A DNA stretch of 64,000 nucleotides from Deuterostichococcus epilithicus. Lineage: Eukaryota; Chlorophyta; Trebouxiophyceae; Prasiolales; Stichococcaceae. Position 1 is the stretch's first letter. Each line of letters starts with the position of its first letter. Shown here piece by piece: positions 1-12,000 of the stretch. A program made the translations under genes and the position numbers. The notes beneath the pieces are model-generated. The model ran no database searches, was not told the origin of the DNA, and saw only the letters and a list, made by a program, of their open reading frames with translations. The DNA lies in assembly GCA_033439295.1 (NCBI GenBank), contig JAVTLE010000014.1:4278001-4342000 (forward strand). Reading direction: 5' to 3'.

Positions 1-3000
1 TATGATGCTTCAGATGCATGGTGGCTGTGCTGGCACTGCTTGCCGGCTCCGGCCGTGCTTGCCCACTGCAGAAGCACTGCTGGCTGCTGGGGTCAAAGAC
101 AAGCTGCACGCCCTGCTCACCACACACCCAGCCTGTGGTTGCCATCGATCGGTGTGCCTCGCAGTGTGGGGTTTTCAATAAGCAGTCGCTGCTCGGCGCA
201 GGCAGTGCTGTTCTGCCTGGAGACGCAGTACCGGCTGCTGGAGTCGGCGTGGCCGCGCGAGGTGCTCAAGCTGCCCAGCTGCAAGGAGGTGGTCGCGGCG
301 GACGGCTCGCTGCTGTTCCGCGGGCCCCGAGTGCGCATGGGAATCCACTGGGCCGGGGAGGGCACCGTGGCCCACAGGTGCGGACTTGTGTCCCCGTCTG
401 CGAGGCGGTTGTGTGTCTTGTTGAGAGGCAGGAATCTGAAAGGCAGGACGTCAGAAGGGGGACACCGCTAGCGCCGTTTGGCCGGCAGCGGCGCTGCCGC
501 TGCACAGCAATGCGTCATTCGTCTGTCCTGGCACCTACAGGGTGCAGCCGGGCAACCTTTCGCGCTGGTGACGCAGCCCAAAGTCAATGGACCCAGTTCC
601 TGGGCTGCTTGCTCGAGAGGCACCTGAATTGCGTTCAGCACCATGTTGCCGCTGCGCTGCTGTCCACCCGATATCTTGTCCGACACCTCCTGACACCGCC
701 CACGCAGGCTGCACCTGCTGACGAAGCACCGGGTGTTCTCGGGGCCGGGCTTCCTGGTGGCGCAGGAGATCGGGGATGCGGCGCACGGCGGCCAGGTGGT
801 GCTATCCCACGACGCCTGGCTGGAGCTGCGCAACTGCATGGACCAGGCAAGGGCCTTTTCCCTGCCGCAACCCCCTTCTCCTCCCGGACAGCGGAGCAGC
901 TGTGCCGCTCAGCTGCGCCACCCTCCTGTTCTCTCGGTGTTGCTCGTGCCGGCGAGCTGCGGCGGCACTCTGCCGCACTCTTGTGAGTTTCCCTTTGCGC
1001 CCTCGTCGCTGCCACCCGCCAGCCTGCAGGCAGCGCACTGGCGGCCGGCTGCTTTCAACCGGTCCTGACCCTGCGACCGGTCCTGCGGCCGACGCCATGC
1101 AAGCCAGTCTGATCGGAGCCCCCGACAGGTCTTCTGGCTGCCGCCCTGCCGGTGGCCGCTCTGCATGGACCTCCGAATGCTGAATTGCTGGTAGGAATGT
1201 TTCTTTTTGGATGGACCAAAAGCCGGTGAAAGCAACGCTGCCGCTGCCGCAGGCGGGCTTTCCCACCGTGGAGCAGCTCGGCCTGTTCAAGGTGGACGCC
1301 TGGCCGGCACCACTGTGGCTGTACCAGGTGCGCCCGATCCAGGGTCAGGGTTCAGGATGCTCGTGCACCGTCTCCGGCGGGGCCTGCCCAGCCGCTGCAG
1401 CACAGCAAGCCGCTTGTGCACGTGCGAAGTGGCGCACGAGAGCGGTCCCCTCCGCGTCACTGGACCCTGCGCAAGGCACCTGCTTTCGCGGCGCGATCTG
1501 AGCTTGCAAGTCAAGCGGGGCCTGATCGTCTGAACACCTCGTGCGTCACTCATCATCAGGTTCAGCATCACATGAGCCCCTCCCCGGACTTGCGCGCAGG
1601 TGACGCACCTGCTGGGCAAGCCGCTGCTGCGGGTGTTCGGCCCCATGCGGCGCATCGTGCAGATCGAGCCGGGGTGGGGCCTCAACATTGTGCCGCCGCC
1701 CGTGCCGCGCTCGCCGCAGGTGCAAAGGGTTTAGGGGTCCAGGTTTGAACCGCTGTCCTGCTGCGCTTGTGTGGCTCGTGGCAGGCCGTTCTCGCCCCCA
1801 AGACTACGTCAAGGGACAGAGAGTGCCAGTTGAGCAGCCGAGCAGGGGAATGCACGCACTGCCGCTTGCATATGGTGAGCCTGAACCCCTGCTGCAGGGC
1901 GACTGGACGTCAGTCTCGCAGTGATCCATCGCTGAGTTGATGTGGCCAAGCGCTGTGTTTACATATCGCGGTTCAGGGCCCTCTCACGTTCGTGGCGGTG
2001 CGTGCTGCGCTCGACGAGCTAGGTTTGGAGGCCGTGACAGGCGGCCCGCCGCTGGAGCTGCCGCCGCTGATCGCACGCAAGCTGTACGAAGTCATGGCCA
2101 TCACCGCGATGCAGTTCCGGGGTTACATCTTTAAGGTCAATGAGCCGCAGGCGAGTGCGCGCCTCTGGGGCTTCCGTCCACTTGAGCCTTGGTTTGGTTC
2201 TGGCCTCTCCTCCCTGCCGCGCTTGCTGTAATGACACCTGCACTGTGGCTGCCTTCCGATCTGCGTTCTGGGCGCGCCCCTGCTGTGAATACCTTGTGCG
2301 ACTGGGCTCGGCAGCGGCAGGAATGCCATGTCATGGGTCTTCACACCCACTTCAACCCTCTGGACTCTGCGGCAGCTGTGCTGCAGTCTGCACACTGTTG
2401 TTCGGGTTGCACCCTGTGCGTGCTCCGAGGTCTGCCTTGCCGGCCACGACCCGGCGAGCCTGACACAGCCTCCACACCTCACCCGCGGCCCGCTCCGTGC
2501 CTGGTGCCTGGCTCGAAACACACAGACCCTGACAAAGTCTCCCTGTGACAACCCGCAGGGCCGCTTCATGCTGGCGTTTTCCAGCACCCTGGACGCAGTG
2601 CGCTGCTGCCACGCGGCGCAGGCGCACATCCTGTTCACCGCCTGGTCGCCGGAGGCGTTTGTGTTCTCGGGCGCCACGGAGCACATGCCGGACGGCCGCC
2701 TGGTGTTCCGCGGCCCGCGCCTCGCCACCGCCATCCACGAGACCGTGGAGTACAGGTGCCTGCCAAGCCTACACATATTAGGGTAGGCGATTTCTGCGCT
2801 CTGCAGCAGTGGTGCTATGCTCCGCAACAGCAATTAAATGTGTGAGCTCCTGCCCTGCTCCTCGGCCGACTGCCAGGCCTGGTGTCTCTCTGCTTTCTCG
2901 ACAATCGGGGCGGCGCCACCGCAGCCGGTCGCCCAAGCGCAGGGCCGACATCATGATCCAAAGCCGCCTGACCGCCTTGTTCAATGGCAAGATATCAGTC

Positions 3001-6000
3001 GATTGACCACAGTCAAATGTGCTACATACTGCCGGCCCTCCAACTTTGCAGAGGCAACTCCGAGTGACATGGGTGGCCGGGTACATAGTACAGTCAATTA
3101 CACCGCCAGGGAGCCTTCTCGCAGCTAGAGCACACAAGGGAGTTGGACACTCATGTAGCCTGAAGCCCTTCCCGATGATTCTTCTGGCGTGACTGAGGTG
3201 GTGCCTGGTGACATGGACGACCACGCGCAATCACTTGGTCTCTCCTCGCTGCTGGAGTCAAACAGCAGACATTGGGGATACTTTTCAACTCCTGCCACTT
3301 GAGCTTGGCGCAGCATGGCAGCAGTGGCGCTGAGCAACATGACCTAGACAGCCGCAACAAGCTTATCCCGACCCCAAACCTCATCACGCCCTTGCAGCTT
3401 TGCGGAGGATGCGGGGAGTGAGGCAGACAGCCGCGCACAGCGCCGCCCTGCGTCGGACATGCAGCCACAGAATAGCAACACAACAGCAATATGCGTTCCG
3501 CACGGACCCTGTCAAGTCTTGCAGCATGGCGGAGAGGCGGCGCCAGGCTATGCGGAAGGCCGCGTGCATCACCGCAGAGCGTGTCAGCATGCGGCAAATT
3601 GCAACTGACAGACTTCGGTTTCTTGGTTGCACAGCGTGGCGGAGGTGGCGCCGAGCGACATCGAGGGCCGCGCGCAGCACCGGCCGGTCGAGTACTCTGG
3701 CCCGGGCGAGGCGTTTGTGCGCCACATTGCCAACGCCACCTATGGCGGCCAGGTGTGTAGCGGCCACTCTGCAGTGCCAAAAGCCCGCACGGAACGACGC
3801 TTGCAAGCCATGGCGTGGTCAGCCACAGCGAGCAGCGCCTCCCGCTCATGGAAAACAACACCTGCGACTCGTCGCAGCGGTCGTGTCCTGTCAGCTTCCG
3901 GACGGTGGCTGCGGGCTGTGTGTCTCTGTGTCCTCGACAGACACAATGCAGCTTCAGACTAATATTGCATACACTCATGTGCTCGCCGCCCGGGCTGTGC
4001 AGGTGGTGCTGACAGAGCCAGCGTGGACAACGGTGCAGGATCACATCCCTGGTCAGGCTCAGGTGAGCTACGTCCCCCCCCTGCTGTACGAGTTGCTGGG
4101 TTTCAAGACCGTCTGCACTGCTGCCGCTGCGGCAGACGCACCGCCTGCTGCGTCCCTGGGCGCCACGCCCCACATGCCAGACCCCTGCAGCGATGCACGA
4201 ACAGGGTGCCGCCCGGCGCCGCAATGGCATGGTGGGCTCTGGCCGGACTGGGCAGCACTGAGGCTGACAAGCAGCTTCACAGCTGCGTTGCCTTCATGAA
4301 GTGGCCCCAGTCCGACGAAATACAAACCATTTCATCAGCGGCGCTGGGCACTGGTAGCACAGCCGCAGGCAACATGGCAGGGGTCAGCATTTCGCAGTGC
4401 GAGCAGGCAATGGATCTGGCTACACATGCCTCATTGCCAGCTTGACCATGCTGCCTCGACGGCAGCTTCGACGCTGCCACTGAACCAGCTGCAACATCAA
4501 TCACCAATGCTGGAGAGGTGTTCTTGATCGCTGCATTCAGATGTCCGTGCTGCTGGCGGCCGCTGTGCCACAAGTGACCGGCCTACAAATCTGATCTGAC
4601 GCTGCCTGTCCCCTCGTGCGCAGGTCATCTCCCTGGGCATCCACGTCATCGAGGTGGGCCCGGCGGCGTACCGCATGCTGCTCATGGAGGTCATGCCCAG
4701 CGTGCTGGCGCGGCGGACCTTCCCGCCGCCACGCACCGCGGCGCAGCTGGAGCCCGGCTTCAGGGACGCGCCCGACCCCGCGCACCACCTCGCCATCCTC
4801 TTCATGAAGGTGGGGCCTGGCATGGTTGTGAAGCAAACCGTGCTCCACGCCTAGTGGGAACAGACAGGGGCTCCTGGGGCCGTGCCTGACCCCGCACACC
4901 ACGTCGCCACCCTGTGTATGAAGGTGCGCAGGGGTGCATGCCGGCAATGTCGTGTCGTTCGGTGGTCATGTGTGTGTTCTGATTGGAACACAATGTGCGT
5001 GTTGCACAACCTCGCCATCCTGGTCGTGAAGGCGAGCGGCGCGGGGGCAGCTCAAACCCTGCCTTGAGTTCTGCCTTAGGTCTGCCTGCGGTCAGCTTCA
5101 ATTTGCTGCCCGCCACTGAGCTCGAGTCAGCGACGCAGTTGTCATGGGGGGGTGGGGGTGTCAGGCGGCGGGCACCCTGGATCAGCGGCGCTCGCCCGGC
5201 GGACGAGCCGGTCACAACCGCTGCCACGAAACACCGACGATGCATGTGTGGAACCCTCCTCCCTTTGTGGCATTAACAGCAAGGGGAATAAAGACCATAA
5301 TCCCCTTGGCAACAACAGGCCAGCAAGCCGCGGGAGGTGACGGCGGCGGAGCAGGCGGCGGGCTCCGTTGCGGACGAGCTGGTCATCTCCACCATCACCG
5401 AGTACAACCTGGCGGTCGCCATGATCAGCCGCGCGGTGCGGCAGCTGCTGCCGGCGTACGACGGCTATGAGTGCAAGGAGCCCGAAGCCGCCAAGTTCAC
5501 GCTGGCCTTCAGGTGCGTGAGAGGTTTAAGAGATGCAGCTCCCCCCGCATCGGTGCACCGAGCAGCACATGCGCAGGCGGCAGCGCCCCAGGTCAGGCGA
5601 ACAGCTGCTGCCGCTGTGCAACGCGGCAGGGGCAGGAGGACATTCGCAGCCTGCTGGAGTTTGGGTGCAACGACCTCCCTTCTTTTGGACGAACACCAGC
5701 AAACAGGCTCAAGGGACGAGTGAACCCTCGATCTCGAAGGTGGTGCGGCAGTGGCCGGCATATGAAACATAAACCGACAAGAGGTGCCACTGGCATTCGT
5801 GTAACCTTGCTTGCAAGTCGTTTATCGAGGGCCTTGGTGCAACTCGGTAAGGCAGGACCTGCATGTTAGCAGCCGGTGACTGGACCGCTCCAGACAATGG
5901 AGATGTCCTGACAAGTGCTGCTGTACTGCAGTTGCTGTGCCAAGCATCGTGTTGTACCATGTGACGTGCATCGGCAGGTTGGAGCCACCTTTGGCATTGT

Positions 6001-9000
6001 GGCGGCAATGAGTCAGGCTGTAGCGCGGCCGCTCGCAGAAGCAGCCCTGCACATTCTTCGATATTTGCCTCGCCTTGTGCGCCACCCAAGTGGAGCTTGG
6101 GGCCACATGGGTTCACGCCATGCATGGCAGGTTTCGCGGCGGCCTGAAGCTGGTGGCAAGGGAGCAACACCGTCTTCTTTGCTGTGTCTTTGGCAATAAT
6201 CCCCAGTGTGCTTTGCGCATGACAGGATACTGGAGGCGGGTGTGGCGGTGGGCGGCGGCCATGCACAGCGAGCTGCTGACGCTGCCGTGGCCACGGGCGG
6301 CGTCGCAGCCTTTGCTTGTGGCTCGGAAACGCACATGTCTCCAGGGATCTGCGGCCTACTCAAACCCTCAACTCTGCCTTGCAATAGGAGCCTGGAGGCG
6401 GGCGTGCGGTGGGCGGCGGCCATGCAGTCCGAACTGCTGACGCTGCCGTGGCCGGAGGCGGTGCTGCAGTGGGGCGCCTGCGCCGAGGAGGTGGACGGCA
6501 GCGGCAAGCCCGTGTGGCGCGGGCTGCGCGTGCGCATGGGCCTCGCCTGGGGCGGCGCCACCTACCGCAAGCCGCTCAACACTGGTGAGCAATGCCGAGC
6601 CCGTGTTGCTGGTGGGCAACGGTGCCCCTCGGCAAGCAGTGCGTGGAGCGACGTGGATTCGTGCGGGCATGCGCTGTGCAAAGGCAGCTGAAAGCCAATG
6701 CGGACATCGTGCGGACGTGCCGTTCTACGACTGCTGCGGCAGTCCTGCACGTCCGCAACCTGAGAGTTTTATTTGCACGACACATCTTTCTGTCGTACTC
6801 GTTCCCAGCGAATATGGCGACTGCGGCAGCAGTCCTGCATCCCCACCTTTTAAACGGAAGCTCTGTTTTCCCCCTGCATGAACGGGGGATGACTGTCTTG
6901 TCACGACCGTCAGGGAACACGACGCATTGACGATGTTTCCGGATGCCCTGCTGGGAACAGCAGCGTAGTATCTCGAGTTGTGGCGTGCCCGCCTTGGCGG
7001 CAATGCCTCCGCGCGGCGGTGGCAGCGCGAACGCCGCCAGTCCAAACCCAACGCAGCCTTGGCTCCCGCCTTTCCCAGGCCCAAGCCCAAGCCCCGACGT
7101 CCATCTCAATTCTATCCCAACTCTGCCTTCGGAACCTGCCGATGGCAGAACCCAGATGCCGAACCTCAAGCTGCCCTGCCACCGCAGGCCGCGCCGACTA
7201 CTTTGGCAACCTGCCCAACCTAGCGGCGCGGGTGTCCGCGCTGGCGGCGCCCGGCCAGGTCCTGGTGGAGGGCTCCGGCCTGGGACTGGACCAAATGGCC
7301 ATCACACAGCGCGAGGACAGCGTCGTCCTGCTGCCGCCCTCTGATGGTGCGCTGTGATGTCAAGAAGGGTGTCTCATTCACACCAAGCTCGGCGACTACA
7401 CGATGCATGCTGCTGCCGCCACCCACGAGTGTGCTGCGCACTGAGTCTGCTGCCGGCTGTGTGGGCCTGGGACTGGCGCCGTGCTGCTGTCGCCGCCGGG
7501 CTAACGCGCAGCGTGCGCCGGCCTACTGCCTGGTTCATTGCATCAGGGAGCCGGGGTGTGTTGCGGCTGGCGTTGGGAGATGCTCCATCCATGCACATGC
7601 AGCCTGCTGCTCGGATCAGCTGCTGGCTTGCACCACTCTCGGCGCCGCCACCTCGTTCACTGCTGATACACATCCCACAGCGTCGACAGCCCTCTAACCT
7701 GCCCTCACACCTGCAACGCAGGCGGCCCCGCGAGGGAGGGCAGCTCCATGCGGGGACTGTTCAACAGCAGCCGGCCGCCGATGCGCGACATCAGCGACTT
7801 TGAGCAGTATGGCAGCCTGGACGGTGGTCGCTATGGCTGCCCGGTGCAGCTGCGCTACCTGGGCCAGTTCATGCTCAAGGTGGTGTGCCGGCTCCTGCTG
7901 CGTCCGAGCAAATTGCCGTGGGCACTGCGGCAGGCCTGCAGTTGCACCATGCGCAGGCCTACTCAACGAGCCTGATGCCTCAGTCGCCTGCTGCATTCGG
8001 CAGATGCTGGCAGCCCGTCAAGAGCATGGAGCTCGCCACTGGGCATCTGACCAAGGGTTTTGGATGAGCGAGGTCTGCGTCGCCTGGAATGCGACAGCAT
8101 CGCACATGTCGCCGACGCATGTCACTCCCAGAGCATGGAGATTTACCGCAGCAGCCTCCGCCAGCCTGGTGTCTTCACGCGTGCGCAGGGGCTGCGTGAG
8201 CCGAAGGTGATCTGGCAGGCGCTGCCGGCCCGACTGGCGGCGGCGCGAGAGTTTCAGCTCCCGCCCGAGCACATGGCTCAGCGGGTCTCCAGCCTGACGG
8301 CCAAGCGCGCTGCCAAGGGCAGCTCCGGAACCAGCTTCAGCGCTGGTAGCAGCGAGTCCGGGGGCGGCATTGGCGGCACCTCCCTGCTGCCAAAGTGAGG
8401 CTCGGTTTTCCCCAAGAGCCCTGCGGGCTTTGTTGCTAGGACAATCGGATGTGCTGTCCGACGGCCAGGGAGCCTGTTGCAATACACCAAACCTGGTGCC
8501 GCCGCCGCCGTGGGAGCTTGGTGGGAATAGTGTTGCCTGCAACGGGGTGCGGCACCACCGCTGCAGTGTGCGTCTCGCTCCCTCCCAAAGCGGATCTATT
8601 GGATGACGCCCTGTGGCATTGCCGCAGGAGCCTGGTGGAGCTGGTGAGGCTGCGGCGGGGGCGCGGCACCGGCACCGTCAACGGCAGCGAGACGGATGCC
8701 ACCGGCTGCTGGGTCGCCGGTCGCGCCACCAGCCTCACGGCTCGCCGGGACAGGTGCCCCGCACTCGGAGAGCTCTTGCGCTGGCATGCCAGAACCTGTA
8801 CAAACATGGCGTTGAAGTTCGGATGGCCTGAGTGCATGTCGACGCATTGCCGACTGTGCCGAGCGGACACCACCCATTGCATCTGGTGCCTGATTTAATG
8901 AATGTTCAAATCCACGACGAGAAGCATACTCCAACATCTCTGGCATTCGGAACAGCTTGGCTGAACGAAGCCCACGGGTCTGCTGCCGTGTACACCTTGT

Positions 9001-12000
9001 TTCCACTATGCGACAGCGTGCTGACTCCGACATTCCATTCTCTGAGGTTGCAGAGCATGTCTGCACGCCCTGTTGCCGCTCTCACTCCCAGAACGTCAAG
9101 ACTTTTCCTGCTTGCACGCAGCAACCCCAGCGCCCGCGATGGCCGCGCAAACGGCGACGCTGGGCGACAGGGCAGTGCCACCCGGCTGCAGCACTCGGTC
9201 AGCGGCCAATCCAGTTCCTCGCCCCTCGAGCGCAGGTGTGTGTGCCAGCATATGGAACAGGCGTCTCGAGGGAACTGACATTGAGGGCTGACAAATACGT
9301 GGGCGGCAGCAAATGATGCGGCGGCTTTGCATGCACCTGGAAACAGCACTTTGCAAGAATTATCTGCGCCCGGGGGTGCAAAGCAGGGTCGCATTGGCAT
9401 CACGCGCACGTGGCTGCGGCAGCAACGTGGCCGTGGCGCCGGCGCCGCAGCCGCCGTCTGCCCGACTGCAGCCGCTGCCTGACATGCGTGCGCCGGCCGC
9501 GAGCCACAGCAGACTGCTGCACCACCGCTGAAGCTGAGGGGACCCCAAACCTGGCCGCAGCCTGACGTCCGGCACGGTGGAACGCTCGCCCTCGTGGAGT
9601 GAGGACGGCCAGGCACTGCCAGGCCGTAGCAGCGGCAGCCGGTCGCTTCCCCGCCACTCTCGCTCCACCTACAGTGAAGGTGCGCCCGCGTCGGCTCCGC
9701 TGCCTGCGGGCTAGGCCCCCACCCAAGGCTGCGCTCGCCCGTGGATCAGGTCCGGCCACGGTCCGGCGCGGCGCTGCAGGCTCGATCGTCCGGTGCTGAC
9801 GGGTCTGGCGCGGCAGCGCCTCAGGTTGTTGCCGGCGCGCCGTTAACTGCACTTGTGGACAAGAGCGCAGCAGCGGCGTTGTGCCCCTCTGGCCATGACA
9901 AGATGTGCCAGGTGTCCCCCTGCTTGCGGCCCACACCTTGCGCAGGCGCACCGGCGCCCCCGTGGGCAGTGTTGGCAGTCCTCTGTCGTCTGGTCCCAGC
10001 GCGCCCAGGAACGCTGCACTTGGGAAAAGGCGACTTGACAACAAACTTGAGTCGATTTCTTGAGTCGCAGGGCTTGTGCCGGCACCGTCCAAACGCAGCT
10101 CGCTCACCGCCGGCTTCCGGCGCGTGAACCCCAAGGCGTCAGGATCCCGGTGCGCTGACCGCCGGCGCTGCGCGATGCCGCACGCCGCAGGGGCGCCCTT
10201 GCAGTTTGGGCACACGTCTGCAGCTTGTGTAGATGTCCGCAAGTCGACTCAGGCCGGAGATCCGCGGCTGTGGCAGGCGTGCTGCAGCATTGCGCAGCGC
10301 ATGTTGGGCGTCGGCCTCAGCGGTGCTCCGTAGCAAGGCAGCGGCGCCAGCTGCTACTGCCGCTGACTCGGCAGCCCGTGCTTTGCACGCAGTTCCGGCC
10401 ATGGGTCCAGCCCCTTTGCGGCAGCCGCGACTGTGCGTGAGGCGCAGAGCGGCAGGAACACGCCGCAAGGCGCCAGCACGCCGCTGGGCGGCAGCCCACC
10501 TGGCAGCGGCTTCTACCCACAGCCCTCCCTCGGGTGAGCCGCTCCCTCGCGGCATCTCGCTCCGGCATGAGGGCCTGGCGTCGCGCATGTGGGCGGCATC
10601 CTCCGCTCGTGCATCTGCTGACGACCCGGGAGGCGGGGCAAAGAACTCCTGGGTCGTTTTGTCCTTTTCATTGGCGGTAGGCAGTCGTGAAGGTTTTGGC
10701 CTAGTGTGATGAGTTCCAACAATTTTACCCCTCAAGAGCTGAGGAAAGCTTAGGAGATTGGCAAGCCGTCCTTCTCTGAGGAGCGCCTTCGATGCTCCTG
10801 CGCCCGCTGCATCGCCAGGTCGGCCGAGCTGGGCAGCACGGCGGCGGCGGCGGCGGAAGGCGGCGGCAGCCGGGCATCGCTGGACGCGGCACACGCCGAC
10901 AGCCAGGCGGACTACGGCAGCGCCGGCAGCATGCCGCTGTTCGTGCGACACGGTGCCGGCAACGAGACCGTTGCCAGCCGCTCGCACGGCGACCTCGCCG
11001 GCATGCACTTCCCGCAAGGTTGGCTTCTCTGGGGCGCGCACCTATGTCAGAGGCCATGCTCAACCTCTCGTATCGCAGCAGCGGCATTCACGGATGGTGC
11101 CACCATGCGATCGATCCGGTCCACACGCAGTCATTTCACGAATCGATTCGCCTGACGCGGCTACGAACCCCTCGCCCCGCTGCTGCGCAGGCAACTCGCC
11201 GCAGGGGTCGGCAGTCGACGGCACGCCGCCCCCGGCGCTGCCGGCGGCCTCGCCATTCTCCCGCGCCAGCGGCTCGGCGCACAGCGGTCGCGCCAGCCCC
11301 TACTGGCAGCAGCCGCCTCCAGCGGCGCATGGCGGACAGGCGGCGCACCGGGCGGCCGGCGCGGCCGCCGGGCAGGCGGCAGGCGACGACCCTAACGCGC
11401 CGCGGCGTACGGTCGTGGGGTTTGGCGGCCAGCGGTGCGTGTCCTCGCAGTGCAGCTCTCCTTGTTCCTTCTGCAATTGCAGGACTCCGTGGCTGCCCGC
11501 GGCCTTCTTGTTCTTGTTGGGGACTGACCATGTCGCTGCTGGGAGACACTGCTCCGCCGCGGACCTCTCAGGACCAGTGCACGCCGCCCAGCCGTCTGCC
11601 GGCAAGCAGCGCCGTGCCGCCGTGGCGTGCAAGCAGCTACTCCTCTGGCTGCTGACTGATCCGGCTGCGGGGGACGCAGGCATGCGGGCGGCGACGACGC
11701 GCCGTCGTCGGCGCCGCCGCTGGCGGATATGGCCGGCCGGTATGGCACGACGTCCATGGGCTACGCACGGGAGGTGGCGGAGCTGTTCCTGGGCCGCCCC
11801 TCGCGCCCGTCGCTAGACCAGGCACATCCTTCTGGCACTTGCTCCGCACACCCTTCTGGCACTTGCTCCGCACATCCTTCCGGCACTGCTACGCGTCCGC
11901 CACTGCAGACCCGACACCCTGAGGCCGCTCGCATGCTCGCTGGAACGGAGGTCGCGTTTTCAGAGGCTTGAGTTTCGGCCCGCCTTGCAGCTGAGATAGG

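Noticed and set aside
3151-4230. 359-residue minus-strand open frame
   Set aside because: It overlaps cyclase-homology domain 2 exons that have clear splice borders and family motifs on the plus strand.
9400-11041. Two long minus-strand open frames (280 and 300 residues)
   Set aside because: They are Arg/Ala-rich shadows of the disordered tail exons of the cyclase-like gene.
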